Positions 1 through 6,634 of a stretch of 8,096 nt of DNA are shown here, piece by piece (the stretch's first letter is position 1; each line of letters starts with the position of its first letter). The position numbers and the translations under genes are program-made. Source of the DNA: CAZUMH01 sp964621645 (GTDB taxonomy: Bacteria; Zhuqueibacterota; QNDG01; JAGLOF01); contig CAZUMH010000123.1 of NCBI GenBank assembly GCA_964621645.1, positions 1 to 8,096 of the forward strand. Reading direction: 5' to 3'. The notes under the pieces were generated by a model. The model searched no databases and was not told the DNA's origin. It saw nothing but the letters and a program-made list of their open reading frames with translations.

Positions 1-561
1 TACCTCCACTCCCAACAATAAAGTTCCGTTTAAATTCTCGTGAGATCCCATGTCGTTGAATACGCAGTACAGCATCTGGTCTCCCAGCACCTGCGCAGGC
101 GCTCCCTGTGCCAGAGCCTCCGCTTCCACGGTATCCACCCGGCTGTAGGAAAACATCTTCCATTTGGGATCGTGCGGATCCGAAGCAGTACCATCCGGCT
201 GAATCATACCCGGCTGATACTCGGTGGAATACTGACAGGACGCGGTACGAATGTCTCCATTCACCTTTCCCACCAGCCAGAGGCCGCCGGTATAAAAGAG
301 CCTCCGTGCCTTCTGTCCCGCCGGCAGATAGAGACCGCCATATCCTCCGTTTTCAGGATCATCGGCGAGACACCCGTCGTTGCTCACATAAAAATCGAAT
401 ACATCGGTGCTCACCTTCCCTGATGCGGAGAGAGACCCGTCCGCTTCCTTGGCCATTCTCTGCCGCAATTCCTGTTTTCTCACCACACAGCTGTCCTGGG
501 CCTGAAGAAATCCCGCGAGCAGCATGCAGGCAAACAGACTCGAAGGTAAAATTCTTCGCAT
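1..561 (-). CDS. Secreted FCB-type surface protein, N-terminal part (paralogue of the 1003-residue protein), runs off the window
   Basis: The frame is open for 187 codons from ATG at 561 to the window edge, with no stop. The start is supported by a strong Shine-Dalgarno AGGAAGGAG at 568-576, six bases upstream, and by a signal peptide right after it: basic MRR, a hydrophobic stretch to about residue 19, and likely cleavage near LQAQ (19-22). Residues 51-187 align without any gap to residues 50-186 of the protein encoded at 6580-3569, with about 77 of 137 positions identical by hand count. The shared blocks include GGLWLVGKV/AGLWVVGKV, CQYSTEYQPGMI and GDQMLY. The first 50 residues do not match outside the general signal-peptide pattern. 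It has its own promoter-like site upstream and so probably begins a new transcription unit. Export to the periplasm or surface is inferred. The C-terminal sorting domain expected from the paralogue lies outside the window. No enzymatic motif is visible and the function is unknown. Confidence 0.9.
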   Translation of the reverse strand, partial: MRRILPSSLFACMLLAGFLQAQDSCVVRKQELRQRMAKEADGSLSASGKVSTDVFDFYVSNDGCLADDPENGGYGGLYLPAGQKARRLFYTGGLWLVGKVNGDIRTASCQYSTEYQPGMIQPDGTASDPHDPKWKMFSYSRVDTVEAEALAQGAPAQVLGDQMLYCVFNDMGSHENLNGTLLLGVEV

Positions 562-631
562 GATCTTCTCCTTCCTGAAGAACGAAGTCTCTTACTTTTA
601 GATTATTTATTTATTGGTAAGATTATGGAAG

Positions 632-660
632 AAAGTAAGCAAATATATAGATAATGTCAA
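632..660 (-). promoter_or_regulatory. Sigma70-like promoter for the gene starting at 561
   Basis: Read on the minus strand, a perfect -35 hexamer TTGACA (660-655) is followed, after exactly 17 bases, by TACTTT (637-632), which matches three of six positions of the -10 consensus including the first two and the last. It lies about 70 bases upstream of the ATG, leaving a leader of roughly 60 bases. The spacer also contains TATATTTG, which fits the Bacteroidota -7 motif TAnnTTTG, but no TTTG was found at the 19-21 base distance expected for that promoter type. The exact class is therefore open. AT-rich DNA can produce such matches by chance. Confidence 0.5.
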
Positions 661-754
661 AATAATAAAAGATTTTCTTTTCGTTCAAATTTTATTCGAA
701 ATTACCAGATTGTCAGCAATTAGTAACGCATGCTTTTAAATGCAATAAACATAT

Positions 755-898
755 GAGAGTTGTAGCAAAAGATTAAATACCCTGTTAACGTGATCTCCCT
801 AAGATAGCCCTCACAGAGCGGAAAAAGTAATCAACCCTCTTTTGAAATACACCAAATGAATTAATTACCGCTTAGAATCAACTTTTGCTACAACTCTC
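755..898. repeat. 144-base element with perfect 17-base terminal inverted repeats (MITE-like or IS remnant)
   Basis: GAGAGTTGTAGCAAAAG at 755-771 is the exact reverse complement of 882-898. The arms enclose 110 bases of AT-rich sequence with no reading frame of useful length. The match stops abruptly on both sides: 754/899 and 772/881 do not pair. This looks like terminal repeats of a small non-autonomous element rather than a gradual hairpin. No clear target-site duplication is visible at the two ends. An alternative is a long-range stem in the 3' end of the GWxTD transcript, since the nearer arm begins nine bases after that stop codon. I do not recognise the repeat as the end of a particular IS family. 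Confidence 0.6.
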
Positions 899-906
899 TT
901 GAAGTA

Positions 907-2340
907 TTAGAGATTATAATTACTCATGCCTTTCTTCAATTTATTTTTCCAGTCGGAGTCCTTTACCTCTCCTAAGAGATTGGAATGAAGCAGCATATAC
1001 TCGTTGTTTTCCTGAGTATCTCCGAAAATAAAATCTACCCCGCTCTGCAGGTTGTTATAGCGCCATATCTGATATGGTGACATCCCCGCCTCATGGGGGT
1101 GACGTTCGATGAAATCGGGCTGCCCATATAGGATATATACACGGCCTCGATCTGTCTTCCAGCCGTCTACGCCCATTTCTTTGAAATGTTGATTAGCGTA
1201 TTCTATCCTGCTATAATATTCTGCCCGGTACTCATTCTGTGGTGTTTCGGGAGTAGTATCTTTTTCTCTCCAGAAATCAAAGAGCCATTTTCTCTTCTCT
1301 TCCAGAGAAGTAAGCATTTTAAAGGCATCTCGTTGTTCCTGAATAGACAGATATACCAGTTTGTCGAACTCCGCTTTTACTTCAGTTTCACTCATATCCA
1401 CGAATTCACTGGCTTGAAACATTTCTCCCTCATCGATTGCCATTGTGGACGTTTCCTTCGGCAGTTTATCAGGATTATAAACGTAAAATTTCTCCTCTTG
1501 CTCTCTAACAGTCTGAGATTCACTGTTGAGAACTTCCAGTTTAAAATTATAACTTCCTGTTGGCAGATCACCTACTTTCAAAGCTCCATATTCCACGGCA
1601 GAGCCGTAATGAACCTTTCTGTTTCTTATTTCGGGCTCAACTCCGTTTACCTGACCGCCGTTGGCCATGATCACCTGGTATCGGATACTGTACGTTGAAT
1701 CGGTAAATTTTTCTGGAAGATTATACAATTCTGAATAGAAAAATACATATTTATTATTGGGTCCGTATACCCTGCTTGGATTAGGAAGAACAAGCAGACC
1801 ATTTTTATAGAAAGGATTATCTTTATTCTCCCTGCTTCTCCTTACATTTGCCGCCAGCTGCACATCACTCATGGAGAAAGTATTCTTTCCTAGTACCGGG
1901 ACATCAATGGAAAGATTGAGGGAATCTCCGTTTCCTGTCTTAAACAGGTCCTCAGCCTTGATATAAAGCGTATACTGCCCAGGTTCAGCAAGCAGTTTCA
2001 CGCAGTCAAGAGTTGATTGGGTTGGATCTATTTCAGCAGTATCGGATTCGGTCGTCTGCATACGCCACTGTTTGGCATCGTAAAGCGAGTCGGCTCTCCG
2101 CAAGGTCACTAAAACATACACCGATGATTGGAACAGTCCATCATCGTTTTTACGGTAGGTCATTCCTTTTTTATTGACTGAATAATAGATTTCCAGATAA
2201 TTTGTCTTGTCATCATATTTAAAATCAGCATAATCCAAAGCAATCTTTAATGGAACTGATTGGCATAAAACCGGCGGAACTAAGGCCAAAGCAAAGACAA
2301 TCAGGCTAAAGGAAAATAGATTAAAACGCGCATGCTTCAT
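907..2340 (-). CDS. GWxTD domain-containing secreted protein
   Basis: A complete 477-residue protein. The defining C-terminal motif is visible as GWKTD (393-397), followed by RGRVYILYGQPD, the conserved continuation of this family. Before it comes the typical helical lead-in with YLSIQEQ, EEKRKWLFDFWREKD and YYSRIEYAN. After it, PYQIWRYNN and FIFGD are also usual for GWxTD proteins. A signal peptide covers about residues 1-26 (hydrophobic FSLIVFALALVPPVL). The Cys after it has Leu at -1 and is not a good lipobox, so secretion by signal peptidase I is preferred. The middle, about 30-310, looks beta-rich and non-catalytic. The start is supported by GGGAG at 2350-2354, nine bases upstream. The gene lies 100 bases after the PorV-like gene with a terminator-like hairpin between. 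Its DNA is AT-richer than its neighbours. GWxTD proteins are widespread in FCB-group bacteria and their molecular function is not established. Confidence 0.93.
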   Translation of the reverse strand: MKHARFNLFSFSLIVFALALVPPVLCQSVPLKIALDYADFKYDDKTNYLEIYYSVNKKGMTYRKNDDGLFQSSVYVLVTLRRADSLYDAKQWRMQTTESDTAEIDPTQSTLDCVKLLAEPGQYTLYIKAEDLFKTGNGDSLNLSIDVPVLGKNTFSMSDVQLAANVRRSRENKDNPFYKNGLLVLPNPSRVYGPNNKYVFFYSELYNLPEKFTDSTYSIRYQVIMANGGQVNGVEPEIRNRKVHYGSAVEYGALKVGDLPTGSYNFKLEVLNSESQTVREQEEKFYVYNPDKLPKETSTMAIDEGEMFQASEFVDMSETEVKAEFDKLVYLSIQEQRDAFKMLTSLEEKRKWLFDFWREKDTTPETPQNEYRAEYYSRIEYANQHFKEMGVDGWKTDRGRVYILYGQPDFIERHPHEAGMSPYQIWRYNNLQSGVDFIFGDTQENNEYMLLHSNLLGEVKDSDWKNKLKKGMSNYNL

Positions 2341-2387
2341 GATTTGTGTCTCCCGTATTGAAAATATATTCTTCTACGTGAATATAG

Positions 2388-2417
2388 AAAGAGGCTGGTA
2401 CAAGTACCAGCCCCTTT
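2388..2417 (-). terminator. Rho-independent terminator-like hairpin after the PorV-like gene
   Basis: The arms 2388-2401 and 2404-2417 pair over 14 positions with a single mismatch; the inner nine pairs, GGCTGGTAC with GTACCAGCC, are perfect. The two central bases leave a very tight turn, so a CAAG-type tetraloop is more realistic. On the minus strand the 3' arm ends in TCTTT and continues CTATATT, a moderate U-rich tail. It lies 23 bases past the PorV-like stop and 47 bases before the GWxTD start. The stem is nearly symmetrical, but the plus-strand side has only CTT after it and no gene converging on it, so the minus strand is the likely direction. Confidence 0.72.
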
Positions 2418-2440
2418 CTTGATGTACAATTCCGCCTAGA

Positions 2441-3499
2441 TTAGAAAATCAGCTTCGCAGTAAAGTACATGTTGTTATCGAAGTAGCTCTTCGTCCAGAC
2501 TCGATAGGCAAAATCGAAGGCCAGTTTCATCTGACTGGTGACAGGCTGTATCAATCCTAATCCAAAAGTGGGACCGAACTGATACATGCTTTCTCCTGAC
2601 ACTGCGTCTTTGCCAACATTCAGCCCGTAGTCATAACCACCGCGCAAGAAGAACATGTCATCATAGTTAATCTCGATACCTGCCAGCATCTGGTCGGTGG
2701 TAAAGTTCTGATGACGGAACGTTCCCATAAAGGTGATGTTCGCGTTTTCCATCGGCTTGTAATCATAAGAAAGCCCGATTTCAAACAGTGAAGGCAGTTC
2801 CGATTCCACTGCCGGAAGACGCAGCATCCGATTTGGAGTGTTGGGAGGTGTATCGGGAAGCTCAACACTGCGGTCCAGATCGGAGCCGTCAAATTTGACG
2901 GTACCACCGAAATTTTTCAAAGCGACACCGATACGAACTCCAAGAGGTGAAACGTACTGCACGCCCATATCAAAAGCGACGGCGTGAGCAGAGGTCTCCA
3001 TAATCTGTTCGTTGACAAATTTAGCTCCGACACCGATGAATGTTCTGTCGGTCATGGCCCGTGAGTAATAAGCACCCAGAGTCATATACGTCGGAGAAAA
3101 GTATGCCCCCGTACCATTGGGATATTGTTCCGTGGTTTCAGGGATGTCACCGAAACCTATGGACTGAAAGCTGAATCCCAACGTTCCTGCCCCGGTTTTG
3201 ATGCCGAGTGCTCCGTAGGAAACATTTATGTCGGCGATGTACCTCATGTAAGAAAATGTCGCCTCCATATTGGAATTCATGGCGGACAGACCAGCCGGAT
3301 TCCAATAGAGCGCATCAACACCGCTGATGCAGGCCATATTGGAGCCAGCCAAAGCCGTACCTCTGGCACCCATGGGGATCAGCAGTTCCATGGCTCCTGC
3401 GGTACCCTGTTTATCCGGGTTCCCCGCGAAAGCCTGAAAGCTGAGTCCCACTGCGATCAGAAGCGCCATGAGGACTGTAAGCAGCTTACTTACTCTCAT
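2441..3499 (-). CDS. PorV/PorQ-family outer-membrane beta-barrel protein
   Basis: A complete 352-residue protein. A signal peptide covers residues 1-25 with cleavage after AFA. The mature N-terminus carries the family signature: GTAGAMELLIPMGARGTALAG (32-52), then DALYWNPAGL (62-71). This is followed by alternating amphipathic strands with repeated G-x-G and aromatic patterns, as in the FadL-like barrels of this family. The chain ends in YFTAKLIF, with the terminal Phe typical of proteins folded by the BAM machinery. AGGAG at 3507-3511, seven bases upstream, fixes the start. In known type IX systems PorV receives cargo leaving the outer-membrane translocon and passes it to the attachment machinery. 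Many FCB genomes hold several PorV-like copies whose partners are unknown. Placed 69 bases after a gene for a protein with a sorting-like C-terminus, it is a plausible dedicated partner, but this is inference from position. The core T9SS genes are not in the window. Confidence 0.9.
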   Translation of the reverse strand: MRVSKLLTVLMALLIAVGLSFQAFAGNPDKQGTAGAMELLIPMGARGTALAGSNMACISGVDALYWNPAGLSAMNSNMEATFSYMRYIADINVSYGALGIKTGAGTLGFSFQSIGFGDIPETTEQYPNGTGAYFSPTYMTLGAYYSRAMTDRTFIGVGAKFVNEQIMETSAHAVAFDMGVQYVSPLGVRIGVALKNFGGTVKFDGSDLDRSVELPDTPPNTPNRMLRLPAVESELPSLFEIGLSYDYKPMENANITFMGTFRHQNFTTDQMLAGIEINYDDMFFLRGGYDYGLNVGKDAVSGESMYQFGPTFGLGLIQPVTSQMKLAFDFAYRVWTKSYFDNNMYFTAKLIF

Positions 3500-3568
3500 T
3501 GTAATACTCCTATGTTTTTATTCCCCATTTCAATCATTTTCTTCTCCAATTTCTGCAAGATCAAACCT

Positions 3569-6500
3569 TTAGAAATTCCTGAAGAAGGCGCCTCTGTTAA
3601 TCACAGCCAGCTTCAGAATACGGTTGCCGTATTCTGTTGTGATATGGACGAGATACATACCGCTGGCAACAGGTACTTCTGATTCATTCTGCAGATACCA
3701 TCTTTCAAACGGAGTACCATTGTCGTGTGTGATAGTGTTGACCACCTGACCATCCAGAGTAAAGATGCGAATGGTACAGTTGTCTTCCGGTAAACCGTTG
3801 AAAGTGACAAACTGAGTATAGAAGGTACCTTCGGCGCTGTTGTGCGCGAAATACGGATTGGGGAATACATTGACGTCACTCAGTCTTTCCTTGCCGACGG
3901 TCTCACCCGCGACTGGCTCATAACCAGACGTAGAGAAGGTCCAGTCAGTGAGTCCAATCTTGATTGGATGAGTCATGAAGCAATACAGCGTCCACTCTTC
4001 ATCGCCAGTATAACTGCCTCTATTATGCACCCACAACGCTACCAGAGCGTCTATATTCAAATCATCCGCTGTAGAATAGAGAGTGGTAGGATCTTCCACA
4101 TAATCACTGTTCATGATGAAGAGATACTCGCGTCCGCCAAGGCCGTCGCCGTTATCCGCGGCAATGGGACTCCAGAAATGATCGACCAGGTCAGATTCGA
4201 CAAACTGGAGATTCAGCCTTCTGGGAACCGGATTGTCCGGGGGTTCCATCATATAGGCCGCGCCCGGGAATACTCCCAATCCATTGGGGGCATATCCAGG
4301 TCTCAGAAAAGTCTGGCAGTTCGACCAGGGATGGGCCACAGGATCCGCCGTATTGCTGGCCGCGTTCCAGAAATCGACCTTGATATTACCGTAATCATTG
4401 GGAGTCACATCGTTGGAGCCCCAGAAAATCTCGCCCAGATCCATACCGGCGAAGAGGTTATGGCCGCCCCAGTTTACGCCGGTGATATTGCGGCTGCCGT
4501 CATAGTCCCAGCCATTGCCGCGGTAGCCCTTGGTATCATCCCAGCCGTAATTTGCCGGAGTGATGATTTTGACAATGGTCTGAATTCCATCAACAACAGC
4601 ATAAGCATCGTCACCAGTAATATTGGTCTGATTGGCCAGCCTTACTTCACCGGTGGTGACATCAACAAGATCCCACAGCACCGCGGAGCTGTCCGCGTTG
4701 TATTTGACATCAACCCGGTAATCATGACCGGTGATTCTGCTGGGATCGACGACGGTTGCTGTGACCCAACTGTCGGTGTAAGCGCCACTTTTCGTGACTG
4801 TCAGGACATCGCCAATGTCGGCAGTATACTCGGTATCCATGACTGGTTTTTGCGGGATTCCTTCAGCAGACACTTTACCGCATTCCAGAACCTTGGGATC
4901 TCCGGGCTCGGGATCGTCATTATACGCGTAGGCGGTAACGGCGAAATAATATGGTTTACCGTTTACCAACGTCGTATTGGTGATCTTGTCACTGGTTAGG
5001 AGGTAGCTATACTGCAGCCCATTATCGGAACCTTCCATCGTCTTGACATCGACGAAATCACCAAAGGATGCGTTAAACTCCCGGTCCCAGACATCCTTTA
5101 CACCGTTGACTTTGTCGAAGGACGCGATTTTCTTCCAGGGTCCGGAAGTTGATTGACCCTGATAAACGATATACCCTTCCAGCTCGTAGCCACCCTGGGA
5201 GAAATTCTCTGCCTCATTGTCCCAAGTCAGCATGAGCTCACCGTCCAGCTGACCAATTGTCAAAACAGGAGCTGGGGGCGGTGAAGGAAGCTGGAATCCT
5301 CTGTCGTAGGCCAGCTGAGCTGTCTCATCGAACAGTCTCATGTTGGTAATGGAGCCGAGGTAGTCAAGGCCCTGCCCCACCACGATACCAAGCACGATAT
5401 CCTGGGTGTCGCCGGCAGCCAGGGTGAATGGCCCCGTGCCGTTCCCCATACGAATATCCTGGGGATCGGCAAGGTCCTTCCAGGTCCAGCCCGTGCCTGT
5501 AACCGGATCGCCGGCGAGCGGGAATTTCGTCGCTTTGCCTGTGCCGGGATCGGTGTTCCAGAGACCGTTGCCGCGTCTGCCCTGCAGGAAGTAATACTGC
5601 TGTGTCGGTATATCACCGTAACGTGCGTCCGGATCATTCCACCCGCTGAGCTGCACGCCGTTGGCGAACATGAACACGGACGTCTGCGGCAGGATCTTGC
5701 TATCAGGATAGATGGTGCCGTCAGGCAGTATTGCGGTTTCACCGGGAGCCGGTACGATCGGGCCCTGGAAAAAGTCGGAGGCCATGGCCGGAACCGTCGC
5801 GCCGTAATCAGCATCGTAGCCATCGCCGTTGTACACGTAACATATGCCCAGGGTTGTGTCGGCACCGGCTGCGTCATCGTTTGAATCACCCAGATCGGGA
5901 TCATAGAAGATGCCCAAATAGCAGCTGTCGATCTGGTTGCCGCCCTTGTTGATGACGCGGAAACGGCTGAATATGGTGCTTCCCAGAGCGCCGGTGCGGT
6001 TGTAGCCCCACACCGTCTGCTGCACTTCTATGCCCAGAGGCAGGCCGTTGCCCAGGTATTCATGGGTACCCTTATCGTTGTAGACCATATACAGCATCTG
6101 ATCTCCCATGACTTGGGTGGGACAGCCCTGATCGAGCGCCGCTTGGTCGATCACATCGCCCAGGTTGTACTTAAATACTTCATACTTCGGGTCGGTATAA
6201 TCATCCGCCGATCCATTGGGCAGAATCATGCCCGGCTGGTACTCGGTGGAGTACTGGCAGGCAGCGCTGCGAATGTCATTACCGACTTTTCCAACTACCC
6301 AAAGTCCAGCGGTATAAACAATTGACATGTTTCTTTGACCTTTGGGATAGTAGAAGCCGATGTATCCACCTGCGTTCGGATCGTAGGCCAAATGCCCGTC
6401 ATTTCTCACGCCGAACTCAATCTGGTTAATATCCAAAAACTTGGCGTCCAAACCCAAGGATTTAGATACTCTTTGCTTTCCCCGCGCGTTCACATCCTCC

Positions 6501-6580
6501 TTGGCGATAACCGTGCTCGACAGCATCGCCAGGAGTAGCACGCAACTCATGAGGAGAAGCAGTGATTTATTCAATTTCAT
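3569..6580 (-). CDS. Large secreted FCB surface protein: Asp-rich N-terminal module, fibronectin-III-like domain, T9SS-like C-terminal domain
   Basis: A complete 1003-residue protein of unknown function. Residues 1-26 form a signal peptide (basic start, LLLLMSCVLLLAML core, cleavage near VIA-K). Residues about 45-430 form one module with CQYSTEYQPGMI (108-119) and Asp-rich loops DPDLGDSNDDAAGADTT (227-243) and NGDGYDADYG (251-260), which resemble calcium-binding loops, followed by DFFQGPIVPAPGE. This pattern is common in unnamed secreted FCB proteins. Residues about 435-555 look like fibronectin type III (PPPAPVLTIGQLDGELMLTWD to PYYFAVTAYA). Residues about 585-890 are unassigned. The last 100 residues resemble the T9SS type A / FlgD-like Ig fold: VNVFPNPYF (903-911), CTIRIFTLDGQVV, VASGMYLVHI, RILKLAVI, followed by an extra NRGAFFRNF tail. 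AAGGAG with AGGAG at 6587-6591, six bases upstream, supports the start. It lies 52 bases after the receptor gene, probably in the same operon. No catalytic residues were recognised. A surface adhesin, binding protein or structural layer protein is possible. Confidence 0.87.
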   Translation of the reverse strand: MKLNKSLLLLMSCVLLLAMLSSTVIAKEDVNARGKQRVSKSLGLDAKFLDINQIEFGVRNDGHLAYDPNAGGYIGFYYPKGQRNMSIVYTAGLWVVGKVGNDIRSAACQYSTEYQPGMILPNGSADDYTDPKYEVFKYNLGDVIDQAALDQGCPTQVMGDQMLYMVYNDKGTHEYLGNGLPLGIEVQQTVWGYNRTGALGSTIFSRFRVINKGGNQIDSCYLGIFYDPDLGDSNDDAAGADTTLGICYVYNGDGYDADYGATVPAMASDFFQGPIVPAPGETAILPDGTIYPDSKILPQTSVFMFANGVQLSGWNDPDARYGDIPTQQYYFLQGRRGNGLWNTDPGTGKATKFPLAGDPVTGTGWTWKDLADPQDIRMGNGTGPFTLAAGDTQDIVLGIVVGQGLDYLGSITNMRLFDETAQLAYDRGFQLPSPPPAPVLTIGQLDGELMLTWDNEAENFSQGGYELEGYIVYQGQSTSGPWKKIASFDKVNGVKDVWDREFNASFGDFVDVKTMEGSDNGLQYSYLLTSDKITNTTLVNGKPYYFAVTAYAYNDDPEPGDPKVLECGKVSAEGIPQKPVMDTEYTADIGDVLTVTKSGAYTDSWVTATVVDPSRITGHDYRVDVKYNADSSAVLWDLVDVTTGEVRLANQTNITGDDAYAVVDGIQTIVKIITPANYGWDDTKGYRGNGWDYDGSRNITGVNWGGHNLFAGMDLGEIFWGSNDVTPNDYGNIKVDFWNAASNTADPVAHPWSNCQTFLRPGYAPNGLGVFPGAAYMMEPPDNPVPRRLNLQFVESDLVDHFWSPIAADNGDGLGGREYLFIMNSDYVEDPTTLYSTADDLNIDALVALWVHNRGSYTGDEEWTLYCFMTHPIKIGLTDWTFSTSGYEPVAGETVGKERLSDVNVFPNPYFAHNSAEGTFYTQFVTFNGLPEDNCTIRIFTLDGQVVNTITHDNGTPFERWYLQNESEVPVASGMYLVHITTEYGNRILKLAVINRGAFFRNF

Positions 6581-6615
6581 AACTCACTCCTTGCTAAGGT
6601 AACTTTCGTTCACCC

Positions 6616-6634
6616 AATTCCGCGGGGCGGAATT
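6616..6634 (-). other. GC-rich hairpin overlapping the receptor stop codon
   Basis: AATTCCGC (6616-6623) and GCGGAATT (6627-6634) form a perfect eight-base stem around a GGG (CCC on the minus strand) loop. The stem overlaps the receptor stop codon at 6633-6635. The sequence after it on the minus strand is GGGTGAACG, without a T-run, so it is not a classical terminator. It could slow 3' exonucleases or set the ratio between receptor and downstream transcripts. The following gene starts 35 bases further on, with its ribosome binding site outside the stem. Confidence 0.45.

Larger units (their letters stand above)
562..906. other. AT-rich non-coding gap between the GWxTD gene and the downstream secreted-protein gene
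   Basis: These 345 bases carry no convincing reading frame on either strand. The half nearest the 561 start holds the promoter-like site and the ribosome binding site of that gene. The other half holds an element bounded by 17-base inverted repeats that begins nine bases past the GWxTD stop codon. A palindromic GTTAAC and two copies of AATCAAC (829-835 and 876-882) lie inside that element. No canonical rho-independent terminator with a T-run was found after the GWxTD gene. Confidence 0.75.

Noticed and set aside
1..561. The left-hand gene as a broken or truncated pseudogene copy
   Set aside because: The frame is intact, the start signals are strong, and it ends only because the window ends.
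40..563. Two overlapping plus-strand frames at the left end
   Set aside because: Both are shadows of the minus-strand secreted-protein gene, whose signal peptide, ribosome binding site and homology to the 1003-residue protein are clear.
755..898. The 17-base inverted repeat as the terminator of the GWxTD gene
   Set aside because: The 110-base loop and lack of a T-run after the second arm do not fit a rho-independent terminator.
1186..1698. Plus-strand open frame with a hydrophobic, Phe-rich product
   Set aside because: It is the antisense of the GWxTD gene; the AT-rich template alone accounts for the Phe and Leu content.
2255..2340. Lipoprotein signal in the GWxTD protein (Cys after PPVL)
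   Set aside because: Leu at -1 and Val at -2 do not fit a lipobox, which needs a small residue at -1.
2341..2387. A promoter for the GWxTD gene in the AT-rich stretch containing ATATATT
   Set aside because: TATATT-like matches exist but no -35 partner was found at an acceptable distance.
3842..4999. A 385-codon open frame on the plus strand
   Set aside because: It lies wholly antisense to the well-supported 1003-residue gene, has no Shine-Dalgarno site, and its product shows no domain or sensible composition.
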